The notes below the pieces were generated by a model. It was not told the DNA's origin, did not search any database, and saw only the letters and a program-made list of their open reading frames with translations. 64,000 nt of DNA from Monocercomonoides exilis (lineage: Eukaryota; Preaxostyla; Oxymonadida; Polymastigidae): the NCBI GenBank assembly GCA_001643675.2, contig LSRY02000019.1, positions 310,001 to 374,000 on the forward strand, read 5' to 3'. Below, piece by piece: positions 37,026-47,575 of this stretch. Every line of letters begins with the position of its first letter. The first letter of the stretch is position 1. A program made the position numbers and the translations under genes.

Positions 37026-37638
37026 ATAACACTATTTCAGTTTATCACAACACTAGATGAAGATTGTTTTTAAAATAGACTTTTATTTTATACATCAATT
37101 TTTGTATCATATTTAATTATTTATTTATTCACTTATTCATTTATTTAATTTAAATTTTTTCTTTTTTTTTAGTAAAATGAAAAGGACCACCCTATATTTA
37201 TTCAAATGAAAACGATGAAAATAGACATTTTTCTCGTTTGAAAAAATAAATTAATTAACATTCTTAATTCTTCATTTGTTTAATGTTGTTCTCCTTCACA
37301 AATGTGATTACAGATTCCTTTTCTTGATAAAAAATTGCATACTCTAACAATGTGATTTGAATTCATTCGAAAATTATACGATTTCAACGATGATGATTTT
37401 TTTTCTGAAAATGTTAATTTTTTTTATGTTTTTCGATAAATAATAATATATGAGATACAATTTCTCATCAATATTTCGAATTCGACTGAATGTTACATTT
37501 TTGTCACTTTCTAACATTTATCCAAAAATCAATTTTTCACAAAAAATATTTAATAAAATAATATACAATTTTAATTATTTCGAAAAATAAGTTTACCAAT
37601 TTCGAATAAAAATGGTGAAATAAATTATTATTACAAAA

Positions 37639-38195
37639 TATACCTCTGTGACCTGACAAATAACTTGAAGCCTCGTCTGTCACAAAAAAAAAAGAAAGAA
37701 AGAAAGAAAAAAGAAAAATAAAAAGAAAAATAAAAAGTAATGAAATGAAAAGAATAGAAAAGAATAGAATAGAATAGAATAGAATAATCAAATTTAAATA
37801 AAATAAAATAAAATTTAAACTTATTAAACGATAGCTAAAACTTCTAAAGGTTTTCAAAGCATTTTGGAAAAGATTTGTTGATAGCATCTGTAATATCTTG
37901 TCGTTTTTTCTCTTATGTCAGTGACCGTCAGTGGCTGTCAATGACAAATTGTGACAAAAATATTCCTCAACTGACATTTCGTGTCAAAAAAAATAAATAT
38001 TGGGAACATGATCACATAAAAAAATTTGATTTTTTCAAAATAATAAGAATTATTTCATGAAGATTTTCAAATAAATTATTATAGCAATAAAGAATTATGA
38101 AATCGTTATAAATAACCCTTTTTGACAAGTCCAAAATATCTTGTCAGTCATTTTGTCATTTTTTCAATTTTCTCTTGTCATGTCACAGAGGTGTA
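37639..38195. mobile_element. 557-bp MITE with an 8-bp target duplication
   Basis: TTACAAAA flanks both sides (37631–37638 and 38196–38203). Ends read TATACCTCTGTGACCTGAC and the near-complement …GTCATGTCACAGAGGTGTA. The interior is rich in TGTCA/TGACA motifs (for example near 37918–37990 and 38120–38180). An 8-bp duplication with repeated subterminal motifs fits a hAT-like (or possibly Mutator-like) non-autonomous element. Confidence 0.72.
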
Positions 38196-38313
38196 TTACA
38201 AAATTTCGGGATTTCGTTATCTAAATTAATTTTCATATATTTATTCATTTCGTTTTTTTCTTCAAACTGAACTTCGTATCATTTATAAAATAAATAAATA
38301 TTTCATTGCCGTA

Positions 38314-38571
38314 TGGGTGATTATTTCTGAAATTTTATTTTTTCATTCAGAATTTTCGGTTCGAAAAATTCACTCGAATATTAACAAAAGAACGCTGAAA
38401 AGTGAAAATATTTATAAAAGATAACTTTATCTTTGTTTCAGCTATAACATTTGTTTTTGAAATGGTTTTGATGATTTTTATTATCCAAATACAAAATCTC
38501 TTCCTTATATCAAACAACCTTAGAGAAATCAACACCCCGAAATAATATGTGATTTCAAAAATACTAACCCA
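38314..38571. mobile_element. Mariner-like MITE (TGGGTGATTATTT ends)
   Basis: It is flanked by TA at 38312–38313 and 38572–38573. It starts TGGGTGATTATTTCTG and ends with a diverged complement (…ATACTAACCCA). A related, more diverged copy lies at about 43573–43846. The ends resemble those of the mariner at 35543. Confidence 0.65.
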
Positions 38572-39342
38572 TATTCTGACTCCATTTACAGTCACTGACT
38601 TCATTTATAGTTCGATGATCAAAAAATATTCTTAATTTGATTTTTTGTCAATATCTTTTTTAAAAAACCAATTTTTATTCAACGCTTATTTGAAATAATA
38701 TTTTATAATATTTGCGTTCAAAATTAATGTTGCAATAATTGAGGTTCCGATATGAAAATAATTTTTCTGTTTGTCAGGAAATCAAATATATCTGTCAATG
38801 ATCAAGAAGTCACACATAATAAGTTAAGATGAATGGTTATTTTTGTCTTCAATAAAATTGAAATATGTTACGTGACATCAAGATCATATCATAATTATAG
38901 AAAGAAGTGAAAGTTCAATCAAAAAAAGGAAAAATTATTCTTCTTTATTCTTCAAAATTTCATTAACAAATTTATAGTTTTTGAATTTCAAAAAAATCTT
39001 TTTCTCAAATCCAAGATTTTAAAATCAATCATCGTCATCAAGAAAGAGACTGAAAAAGAGTTACCAACCTGATTTAAAATCATTAAGGAAGAAAAGAGAA
39101 ACACAAATTACCAGTGTCGAAGAGCAAACATAATATTCAGATGAAAGTCAAGAGGAAAAAGAACATTACGGATTGTTTCTTGATGAGTTTATTTAGAAAA
39201 AGGAAAAATGGTTATTCTTTTTGAAAAGTCGCAGATGTTTAATACACAAAAAATTATTCAACATCGAAAAACTTTAATTCAAAGTCGAGAATCATTCGAA
39301 ATCGTAAAAGTTTAATTCGAAATCGAAAAACTTTTAACAACA

Positions 39343-39584
39343 TGGGTGATTCTTTTTGAAAAGTCACAAATGTTTAATTTTCAAATATATCAAAAATTTC
39401 ATATTTTGCTCAAATTTCTGTTTCAGCTCACAAATCTCCTCAAGAACGTTTGAAATGGCATTTTAAAGGAATAGATTTTATTATAACTGAGTTTGATATT
39501 TGTTAACAAAATATTTAGCAAAATATGAAATTTTTGGTTTATTTGAAAATTAAACATTTGTGACTTTTCAAAAAGAATCACCCA
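39343..39584. mobile_element. Palindromic mariner-like MITE, copy 1
   Basis: Ends TGGGTGATTCTTTTTGAAAA and the exact complement frame about 242 bp; the terminal inverted repeats exceed 45 bp. Flanking dinucleotides are CA on both sides, possibly a mutated TA duplication. It is the same family as 42659–42900. A partial copy of the end lies at about 39210–39235 and another at 41370–41400. Confidence 0.68.
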
Positions 39585-40345
39585 CATCGAAAATTCTTTA
39601 TCATCAAAATATTTGAAAAAAATTTAAAAATACATACTCATGTGAGTTTCTTTTATTTCGAAGCACGATCTGAGAAATGTGTCAATTTCAATTAGAAATA
39701 TATTTTTTGATGTTTTTTGGTGTTTGATTTTGTATAATAGTGGAAAAAGGATAAAACAGAATTTTTATTAAACTTTTCACGTGTATTCAGGTGATTAGAA
39801 GGAATTTGAGGAAAAAATAAAAGTGATAGGATAGTTCATAATCTCGTTTTTTGTGCAAAATGACAGAAATTTGTTTCATTTATTGAAAACAAAATGTTTT
39901 GAATTTCATTTATTGCATTGGACGCTGATAAAATATAACATTTTCAATTTTCAAAATGAGAAAAGTATCAATGAATATCAGTCTTTATCATTGAAAACAG
40001 TAGTTAAAAATGAAAAAAAACATTTCCAATAAATAAGCATAAGTTATTATCAACATTTGTTTCAATATATGGGACAAAATATTTGATTTCAGGCATTTTC
40101 ATTAAAAAATTATGCATCTTGGATGATATTTTTGTGATAAAATAATTTGAAGAAAATAGGTTTATTTTTTGATATTCGTTTGAGGTCACAAAACATTTTG
40201 TTATTATATCAATGATGCCTGTTTACGGATATGAAAATCAAATTTATTTTGAAATCTGGCAAAGTTTAATAATGTAATTAGTGAAACAATTTTTTCAAAC
40301 TTTGTGCATAAAAAGCTTGAAAGTCCGTATTTTCCCCCATATGTC

Positions 40346-40582
40346 TAAATTTTTTTGAAAAGTTCCTTTTGTTTTATTTTCAAATAAAATAATAATTTTA
40401 AATTTCGATCAAATTTCGGCTCTCAAATACGAAATTACATGAAAATTTAAATAGAATCTTGACAATGTTATTATTTCCATTTTTGTGAAGTTTCGTATTT
40501 AAGAACCGAAATTTGATCGAAAGATGTTTTTTTTTCTTTTTTATTTGAAAATTAAACAAAAGGAACTTTTCAAAAATTTTTA
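40346..40582. mobile_element. Palindromic MITE, GAAAAGTTCCTTTTG family, copy 1
   Basis: Left arm TTGAAAAGTTCCTTTTGTTT and its complement at the right end (…AAACAAAAGGAACTTTTC) bound about 237 bp. The arms extend inward through TTTCAAATA. It is the same family as 45641–45875. Confidence 0.65.
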
Positions 40583-40745
40583 TTCAAATTTTCATTTGTT
40601 TTGATTTGAATAGAAATTCTGAACTAATAAACTTCTTTATCGATTAGAAAAATTTTATTTTTGATGTTGAATTTAAGTTTTTCGATATTGTCTTTAACTT
40701 TTTCAATTTTGAATAATTTTTGATGAATCGGAATAAACAGAAATA

Positions 40746-41197
40746 CAGTCTTAACCGGATATAATCACATCGGTTTTTGTACAACTTTTTGTGACTATAT
40801 CCGATTGTGATAATATCCGATGCTGCTTAACACATAAAAAAATAAAAAATTAATTAACTAATTAATTAATTTTTGGTCGAATTTTTTGTTTTTGAAAATT
40901 CTACATGAAAACGTATTTTTCAATAGAAAATATAATTTTTTGGATTTTATTGTGTTATTTTAACTTATTTGAGCATATATTTGAAAAAGCGAAAAATGGT
41001 AAATTTTGATCAAAAAATCGATTTTTCATTGAAAAAATCACCCATAACATGAAAAAATGTGATTACATATTTTCAGCCCTGTGATTATATGCGATGGAAA
41101 ATGAATGAAAAACAAACAAAAAATGTCGGCGCATAGAAAAAATGTGACTATAACCGATGTTGATTATATTCTATGTGATTATATGCGGCTTGGACTG
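40746..41197. mobile_element. Pogo-like MITE, copy B
   Basis: It has perfect TA flanks (40744–40745 and 41198–41199). Ends CAGTCTTAACCGGATATAAT and …ATATGCGGCTTGGACTG are inverted repeats. It is 452 bp and nearly identical to the reverse complement of copy A at 36002–36450, including the internal CATGAAAAAATGTGATTACA segment. It sits at the edge of the Harbinger-like transposase remnant. Confidence 0.88.
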
Positions 41198-41199
41198 TA

Positions 41200-41976
41200 T
41201 TCCGATTTTGAACATTTTTTTGCAATGAACCCATCAAACATTGAAAGTTTGCCTATAAGAATTTTTAAACGATTTGATACTAGAATATGTGCATTGCGGA
41301 GAAATTTGATGGATTTATCACCAAAAATTTTCCAATAAGATTTAATTTAGAATGACCCAGATATTAAACATTTGAAACTTTTCAAAAAGAACAACCAATA
41401 TGAGAAACTAAGAATCACAAAAGAAGCAGTTATCGAATTGTGCAATTTGATTTCATTCCACATAAGCACATTGCCAAAAAGAGGCCAAACAAAAATTCTT
41501 TTCATTCACAATCAATTAATTGTTTGCTCAGAATGGTTATCGAGAAAAACCATTGTGAAAGGAATTGTTTGTTTTCATGGATTGTCAAAAACAATATCCA
41601 GCAATAGTATTCGAGAGATAAGGCCATATTTCCTTTTAGTCTTGGACACGATATTCAAAAACCAACCAAAACCTAAAAAGTTCATTTCCGAAGTATTTCC
41701 GTCTGTCGCCTTGCCTGTTGACGCAACCACTGTCAAACGTTCTGTTCCAGTTGGAGACTTTGATATGTTAGGCAATTGTTTGATGGGCACCACAACTCTT
41801 ACAGCATGATAATAGAAGTTGTTGTATCATCCTGGCCTCCTTTTAAAGCGTTGTTTGTTTCGAAATCAGTTCCTGGAAGTGTTCATGATGTTACCCTTTT
41901 CAGAAATGGCAAGCATCGGTATGTCGAATATCTAAAAAAAAACAGAAGAAGAAAAGATTGGAAATGCCGTTCATAA
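41200..41976 (+). pseudogene. PIF/Harbinger-like (DDE_Tnp_4) transposase fragment
   Basis: Overlapping open fragments (about 41205–41338, 41372–41809, 41776–41976) show a VDATT motif with a likely catalytic Asp and, after a frameshift, SVPGSVHDVTLFRNG, which matches the PGS.HD…F block holding the second Asp of the DDE_Tnp_4 family. The C-terminal Glu region is missing. Stops and frame changes make it non-functional. Pogo-like MITE copy B abuts its 5' side. The superfamily is probable; the subfamily is unresolved. Confidence 0.6.
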
Positions 41977-42658
41977 CAAAAATGACAGTTGGTTAATAAT
42001 GGCTGATAAAGTGTTTCAAGACCATAAGCCCAAAACGTCAAACAAATTTCTTCAATAAAAAAATTTTACAAAGCAAACAAAACTTTGAATAAAAAAGATT
42101 TCCAACATTCATAATTTGAATCCATTTTTTTATCTAAAATTAATAGAACTATTTATCAATTCATCTCTTATTATTTGAATTATAAAATATGGGGGAAAAT
42201 TCAGGTTTTCAAGCTTTTTTGCACAATGCATGAAAAAATTGTTTCTCTTATAACTTTGTTTCTCATTCTCAGACGACAAAATAAATTTGATTTTCAGATC
42301 GGTATTCAAACATCATTGATATAACAACATTATGTTTTGAGATCTTACTTGAATTGCATATAATAAATCCATCTATTTCAAATTTTTTGATCACAAAAAA
42401 TTCATCCACAGTGCATAATTTTTTAATGAATATGCTTGAAGTGTCATATTTCACCCCATATTATGAAACTATCATATTTTGAAATTTGATTAACGGGATT
42501 CACTACGAAACAAAATTTTTATGCAAACATTTCTGATAAGTTTTGTTTCAATTTTGATGTTAATTTTTTCATGAAAGCTCTTCTGAACCAGTTTTCATCA
42601 TTCATATTATATTGCTTTCCACTTATCTAATTGATGAAGGTGACAGTTTGAGTGTATA

Positions 42659-42900
42659 TGGGTAAATCTTTTTGAAAAGTCGCAAATGTTTATTTTTCAA
42701 ATAAATTAAAATTTTCATATTTTGCTCAAATTTCTGTTCCCATTCACGAAACTTCACTAATATGGAATCAATTTCTGGATAATGCTATTTCAAACATTCT
42801 TGAAAAAATTCGTGAGTAAATACAGAAATTTGAGCAAAATATGAAAATTTTGATATATTTGAAAAATAAACATTTGCGACTTTTCAAAAAGAATTACCCA
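42659..42900. mobile_element. Palindromic mariner-like MITE, copy 2
   Basis: It is flanked by TA on both sides (TATA context at 42655–42658 and 42901–42904). Ends TGGGTAAATCTTTTTGAAAA and …TTTTCAAAAAGAATTACCCA are complements. The interior is related to 39343–39584. Confidence 0.72.
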
Positions 42901-43572
42901 TATAAAAAAATTGTAAAACTTATTTCTATATATGATTATTCTTTTTATTCGAAATTTGAAAACTTTTTATTCAAATTTCAAAAAATTGAGTATAATTAAT
43001 TGAAAAGCTTTTTCGTCAAAAAAATTGTTTTTGTTTGAATATTATAAAGTTTTTATAATGTCTTTTTTTCATAATTCATAAAAAGGAAGAAAAATTGAAT
43101 CTTAATAAATATTCATTGAAAACAAACATAAAAGTGAACACTTTTTCTGAAAAAAAATCATAATCATTGAAATCTGAAATTTTTCAAATGAATTCACCTC
43201 ACATAGTCAAATTACACATCAATCAATCAAAAATAGTTATTTGCATCAATTTACAAACTGAATATAATAATTTTTCACATTCGAATATATTCATGAATGA
43301 ACTTTCGGAATTCTTTATAGCAACGTGGTTAACCCACACAATTGCACAAACCAGCACACATGATTTCGAAAAACAGTTTGGATAATTTTTTTCGAAAAAA
43401 TAATTCATATTTTTTAATTTGACTCATTATAAGAGGAAAACAATACAAATTAAAAATCAAAGCAATTCATTAAGTGGCATTTAATATCCGAAAGGAATGA
43501 AGTTTTTATTCAAGTATTTGGTCTTTAACTCATTCGCTCATCATCATTAAAACAATAATTAATAATTAAGAT

Positions 43573-43846
43573 AAAATTGTTTTGATTATTATTATATCTT
43601 TTGAAATCCTTTTTTTCATTCAAAATCTTCGGTACAAAAATTTTTCTTGAAAATCAACAAAAGAACATTGAAAAGTTAAAAGGCTTATTGAATACATTTT
43701 TATCTATGATTCGGCAAAAAACATTTGTTTTTTGAAAAAAATATCATGCTTTTTCTCCTTTGACTTTAAATTTTCTATCAAAAAACTAACAATCTTTGAA
43801 AAATCAACACCCGGAAAAAGGATATGATTTTAAAAATAATCACCCA
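43573..43846. mobile_element. Diverged mariner-like MITE related to 38314–38571
   Basis: It shares the order of blocks with the element at 38314 (TTTTTTCATTCA…TTCGGT…AACAAAAGAAC…AAATCAACACCC) and ends in AAAATAATCACCCA. The left end is degenerate and its coordinate approximate. Confidence 0.5.
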
Positions 43847-43949
43847 ATAAAAAATTATTTTTAAAAAACTTATAACATATTCCGTTAATAGACACAGCAA
43901 TTATACAATTATATTTTATTTATGGCAAAGAATGCAAAAGAATGAGAGA

Positions 43950-44712
43950 ACATTTAAGACAAAATATTTGACTTCAGGCATTTTCATAGAAAAATTATGC
44001 ATCTTTGATGAACTTTTTGTGATCAAAAAATATGAAAAAAATGGGGTTTTTTTTTTGAAATACATGTGAGGCCACAAAGCATTTTGTTGGTACATCAATC
44101 ATGTTTGTTTTCAGTGTGAAAACTTATTTATTTTGTAATCTGAGAAAGCGAAATAAAGTTATGAGAAAAGTGATTTTTCAATGCCTTGTGTAAAAAAAAG
44201 TTTTAAAGTCCGTATTTTCACCCAAATAAATAAATAAAATCAAAATCAAAATAAAAATTTTAAAAATATTAATAATTTTTTATGAAAAAAAAATAAATGA
44301 AAATGAAAAATTATTAAATCGGGAAATGTGAATTTGAGTAAATAATTCATAGAAACAGAAAGAACATTCAATTTTGATTAATAAAGATAATTGAAAAACA
44401 AATAATGATTTGAATCCCATAAAATTGTTGTTAATGTGGGGGGATATACGGTCTTTCAAAGCTTTTTTTTTACATAAAGCATCGAAAAATTGCTTCACTC
44501 ATAACTTTGTTTCGCTTTCTCAGATTTTGAAACAAATTTGATTTTCAGATCCGTAAACAAACATCGTTGATATCATAATATGAAGTTTCCCAACATTTCA
44601 CGAATGTCAAAAAATGGACATATTTTTTAGTATATTTTTATATAAAAAAAGTCAATGAAAAGTACACAATTCTACAACGAAAATGCCTGAAGAAAAATAT
44701 TTTTTTTCATGT
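43950..44712. repeat. Foldback element, second family, compact copy
   Basis: Inverted arms about 43950–44225 (TTTGACTTCAGGCATTTTCA … GTCCGTATTTTCACCC) and about 44434–44712 (GATATACGGTCTTTCAAAGC … AAAATGCCTGAAG) enclose about 200 bp of AT-rich loop. The arms have diverged from each other more than those of 34477–35130. It is the same family as 40064–42466. Confidence 0.6.
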
Positions 44713-45640
44713 GGGGAAACGTTTGTCAACATTATTTCTTCAAAAAAATCTCCTTTTCATCCACTTTTTTTATGTGTACAATATGAAACTGTCATCTCTC
44801 CCCTGTTCTTTGATCTCTTTTTCACATTAATAAGGTCACAGGAGATGAGTCGGTTGATGGCATCCATCTGCTTTGACTGTTAAAAGAAGAGTGAAGTGAT
44901 GAATAGGAGGCATTTTTAAAAATTGAATGAAAGGGCATTTTCTTGGAACATTTCTCAAGTTTTCTCTTTTGCCCGATGACTGAAAGCTGATTTCATTCAA
45001 CTGAAATACCAACGAAAAGTGACACTTTTTTTGTTTCATTAATTCACGCAAATGCATCAAAAACAAAAGAACATTGCTTTTCGAAAAAGTGCTTTGTCGA
45101 GCATTGTCCAATTTAATTGTGTGAATTGTTTTGAGCTGTTGGTGTCTTTCGAGAAGGCTACACACACTTCGTATGCTTTGCATCAAAATGCATATAGCAG
45201 ATTTTTTTGTATATTGAATAAAAATTTTCCTTGCCTGTGAAAAAAATTAATTTAAAGACGAAATTGAAATTGTTTAACAAGCTGTTCTAGGGATGTCTTT
45301 AGTTGTTAACTGTGTAACAACATCATCCCAATTGAAAAGTGTTTTTTCCTATCTTTCCGCTTCTTCTTCCGATAAATACCTTAGCCTTCAATTTTTCACT
45401 ATCAATTCTCCAATGAAAATCATTTGAGAAGCTCTTTGTTGGCGATAATTTCGATTGAACTGTTATTTGATTAAATAAATCTTTTCCTTTTTCATTCCAT
45501 GCATTTCTGAAAACATCAGATAGGATTTCACAGCAACTTTTTATTTTTTCAGAAAAATAAAAATTAAGAAGAAAACCATATTTAAAAAGAATAATCCATA
45601 GAAATATTTAATTCATTATTATTATTTAATAATTTATCTA
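44713..45640. other. Unassigned AT-rich region
   Basis: Short open frames occur on both strands (for example 44836–45186 minus, 45052–45240 plus) but none shows a recognisable motif or a plausible gene structure. It is probably old transposon debris. Confidence 0.4.
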
Positions 45641-45875
45641 AATAAATTTGAAAAGTTCCTTTTGTTTAATTTTCAGAAAGAATAAAAATTTCATATTTCA
45701 ATCAATTTTCTGTTCTCTCTCATGAAACTTCACAAAAATGGAAATAATAACATTGTCAATATTTTGTTTTCATAATAGCACCATATGGTGAGTGAAAACA
45801 GAAATTTGATAGAAACATGAAATTAAGATTTTGATAAAAAATAAAACAAAAGGAACTTTGCAAAAAAAATTTTAA
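45641..45875. mobile_element. Palindromic MITE, GAAAAGTTCCTTTTG family, copy 2
   Basis: Left TTTGAAAAGTTCCTTTTGTT and right complement …ACAAAAGGAACTTTG bound about 235 bp. It is the same family as 40346–40582 and diverged internally. Confidence 0.6.
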
Positions 45876-46069
45876 CATATCTTCATGGTTTTCATTATTG
45901 GAAAAAATAAAAAAAAAAACAAAAAAAAAAAAAAAAGATCAGTCAGTGCCTGATTTTTTATATTGGTGAAACTGGAATCAGTTTTTATAAATCAGATAAA
46001 AAGAACATTATCACATTATCAGATCGAAAACAGCCAGTATTACATTTATAACAGCATGAGCCTAAAGTG

Positions 46070-47076
46070 ACATTAATTTTCGGAGTTTTCTCCGATGGAT
46101 CTTCTTTGAATCCATTGATGTTGTGGCCTTTGAGAACAGTTCCGAAAGATTTTCAACTTTTGAAGTTTTGAAATGTTGGAATTATTGCCAATTGAAGTGA
46201 ATGGATTTCAAAAAGTGACTGCGAAGAAATTATGATGAAAAACATTTTACCTGCAATAGACAAAAAAAGAATTGAACTGAATGGATCGGAAGCATCGGCT
46301 CTTTTTATCATGGACGGGCATTCACCGAGGCTTTGCTTGTTTGTTTGTACATGGTGTCACAAACATTCTATTGAAATTGTTATTCTTCCATCTCATACAA
46401 CTCATTTTTCTCAACACCTTGATCGCTATGTATTTGTGTAAATCAAAAAATAATTGTATTCATCTTTAAAGCCTCCTTCCGAAAGTGGAGTATCTGCCAA
46501 TAGAAAAACTCTTGTTCCAGCTTTGGAAGATGCAGTGAGTGCTGAGCTTGATTCCAGCATAATCAGAAAATAATTTTATGAATGCGGAATTGAGCCCTTC
46601 GATCCTTCCGTTGTTCTGGATCGATTGCCCAATCAGTTGTCAATCGCAAAAATTTCTTCGCTAACTTTTTCATGCACTTTTTCCCTTATCATGAACAAAA
46701 AGATAATCACAAGTGATGAATTTGTTGAGGAGAACACCCCACGTGAGGAAGGTTTGAATTATTAAAATCATATTTTTAAGGTTTATTTTTCAGAAAATTG
46801 TTTTTTTTTTTTTTTTTCACAGGAAAATGTGAACTGAACAAATATAGTATCGTCCAATCCAAGCTGATATCAATGATTCAACATAATGATCAACAGAACA
46901 AAAGAAGAGATAAAACAATTTCTGGACAAAACTTTGAAGCAGAAATCAGGGAGAATGTATTGTTTGCGGCTGAAAAACGAAAAAGAAAGAAGGTTTCAAA
47001 ATCATCTTGGGGAAGACAGTATGATTTTAACAAAATAGCATTTCTCTTTTCAAAAAACAAAATCTTTGAATACTGA
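46070..47076 (+). pseudogene. Pogo/Tigger-type (DDE_1) transposase remnant 1
   Basis: In broken frames the region reads as a DDE_1 endonuclease: a VFSDGSSLNPLMLWPL block (about 46080–46140); then FIMDGHSPRLCLFV with the catalytic Asp; then VILPSHTTHFSQHLDRYVF, the counterpart of the PPHTSH.LQPLD motif (46232–46441); then a C-terminal FYECGIEPFDPS block (about 46570) and a Lys-rich end finishing at 47076. Several stops interrupt it. A probable right terminal repeat follows at 47306–47343. Confidence 0.72.
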
Positions 47077-47305
47077 TTTATAAATATTCGTTTTTGTTTT
47101 ATAAATAACAAATGCCAAACACTTCGGTAAATGTATTTTTTCACACAAGAGTAATTAAAAAAGAAAAGAATTCATTCAAAAAGCCACTTTAATAGAAATT
47201 ATTTTCCATTTTTTAGTTTTTTTCCAGATGTATGTGAACAACAAATTCAATTAAACAAAGAAAAATATTAGAATTTGAAGAAATTGAAAACCGTGGGGAA
47301 TGTTT

Positions 47306-47343
47306 CCGGGTTTTGTCCCTTTCCCGGGTTTTGTCCATGACTA
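47306..47343. repeat. Right terminal repeat of pogo-like element 1
   Basis: It contains CCGGGTTTTGTCC twice (47306–47318 and 47324–47336), 18 bp apart, and ends …CCATGACTA followed by TA. The doubled motif matches the layout of other pogo-like ends in this window. Confidence 0.5.
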
Positions 47344-47542
47344 TATATGAGATACTATTTCTCATATTCATTCCTAATATTGACTTAAGATAATTTTCCC
47401 ATCACTTTCTGATATTCATCCAAAAATTATTTTTCACAAATAAATATTTCCAAATAATACTCAATTTGATTCAATTTGAACAAGAAGTTAAACGATTTCG
47501 AATAATAAGTTAACCAAATCTGAATAATAAATGGTGTAACAC
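47344..47542. repeat. Solo diverged arm of the first foldback family
   Basis: The order ATATATGAGATAC…TTTCTCAT…CACTTTCT…CATCCAAAAAT…TTTTTCACAAA…TTTCGAATAA…AATGGTG matches the right arm at 37322–37612 with many substitutions. Confidence 0.55.
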
Positions 47543-47575
47543 TGAAGTCACCTTTTCTCAAAAAAATCAATAATA

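Larger units (their letters stand above)
35543..37192 (+). mobile_element. Mariner-type (DD34D) transposon, decayed, with a nested MITE
   Basis: Ends GGGTGATCCATTTTATTTT and the matching complement (…GGACCACCC) are flanked by TA on both sides (35541–35542 and 37193–37194), the target duplication of the Tc1/mariner superfamily. Subtracting the inserted MITE leaves about 1.2 kb, a normal mariner size. The element lies inside the loop of a foldback element. Confidence 0.82.
35240..37612. repeat. Foldback element with ~294-bp arms, interrupted by a mariner
   Basis: Arms at about 35240–35533 and 37322–37612 are almost perfect reverse complements (for example GTTAGAGTATGCAATTTTTT on the left and its complement on the right). 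Between them lies a complete mariner insertion (35543–37192). Without the mariner the loop would be only about 135 bp, similar to the other foldback elements here. A diverged single arm of the same family occurs at 47344–47542. Confidence 0.8.
40064..42466. repeat. Diverged foldback element, second family, expanded by insertions
   Basis: Arms about 40064–40340 and 42190–42466 are inverted and related (AAAATATTTGATTTCAGGCA at the left; TTCATCCACAGTGCATAATT at the right corresponds to the inner left arm). The 1.8-kb interval between them holds a MITE, pogo-like MITE copy B and a Harbinger-like transposase fragment. The same arms recur at 43950–44225 and 44434–44712. Confidence 0.55.

Noticed and set aside
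44836-45186. Minus-strand frame of 116 codons in the transposon block
   Set aside because: No recognisable transposase or host motif, and no terminal repeats around it.
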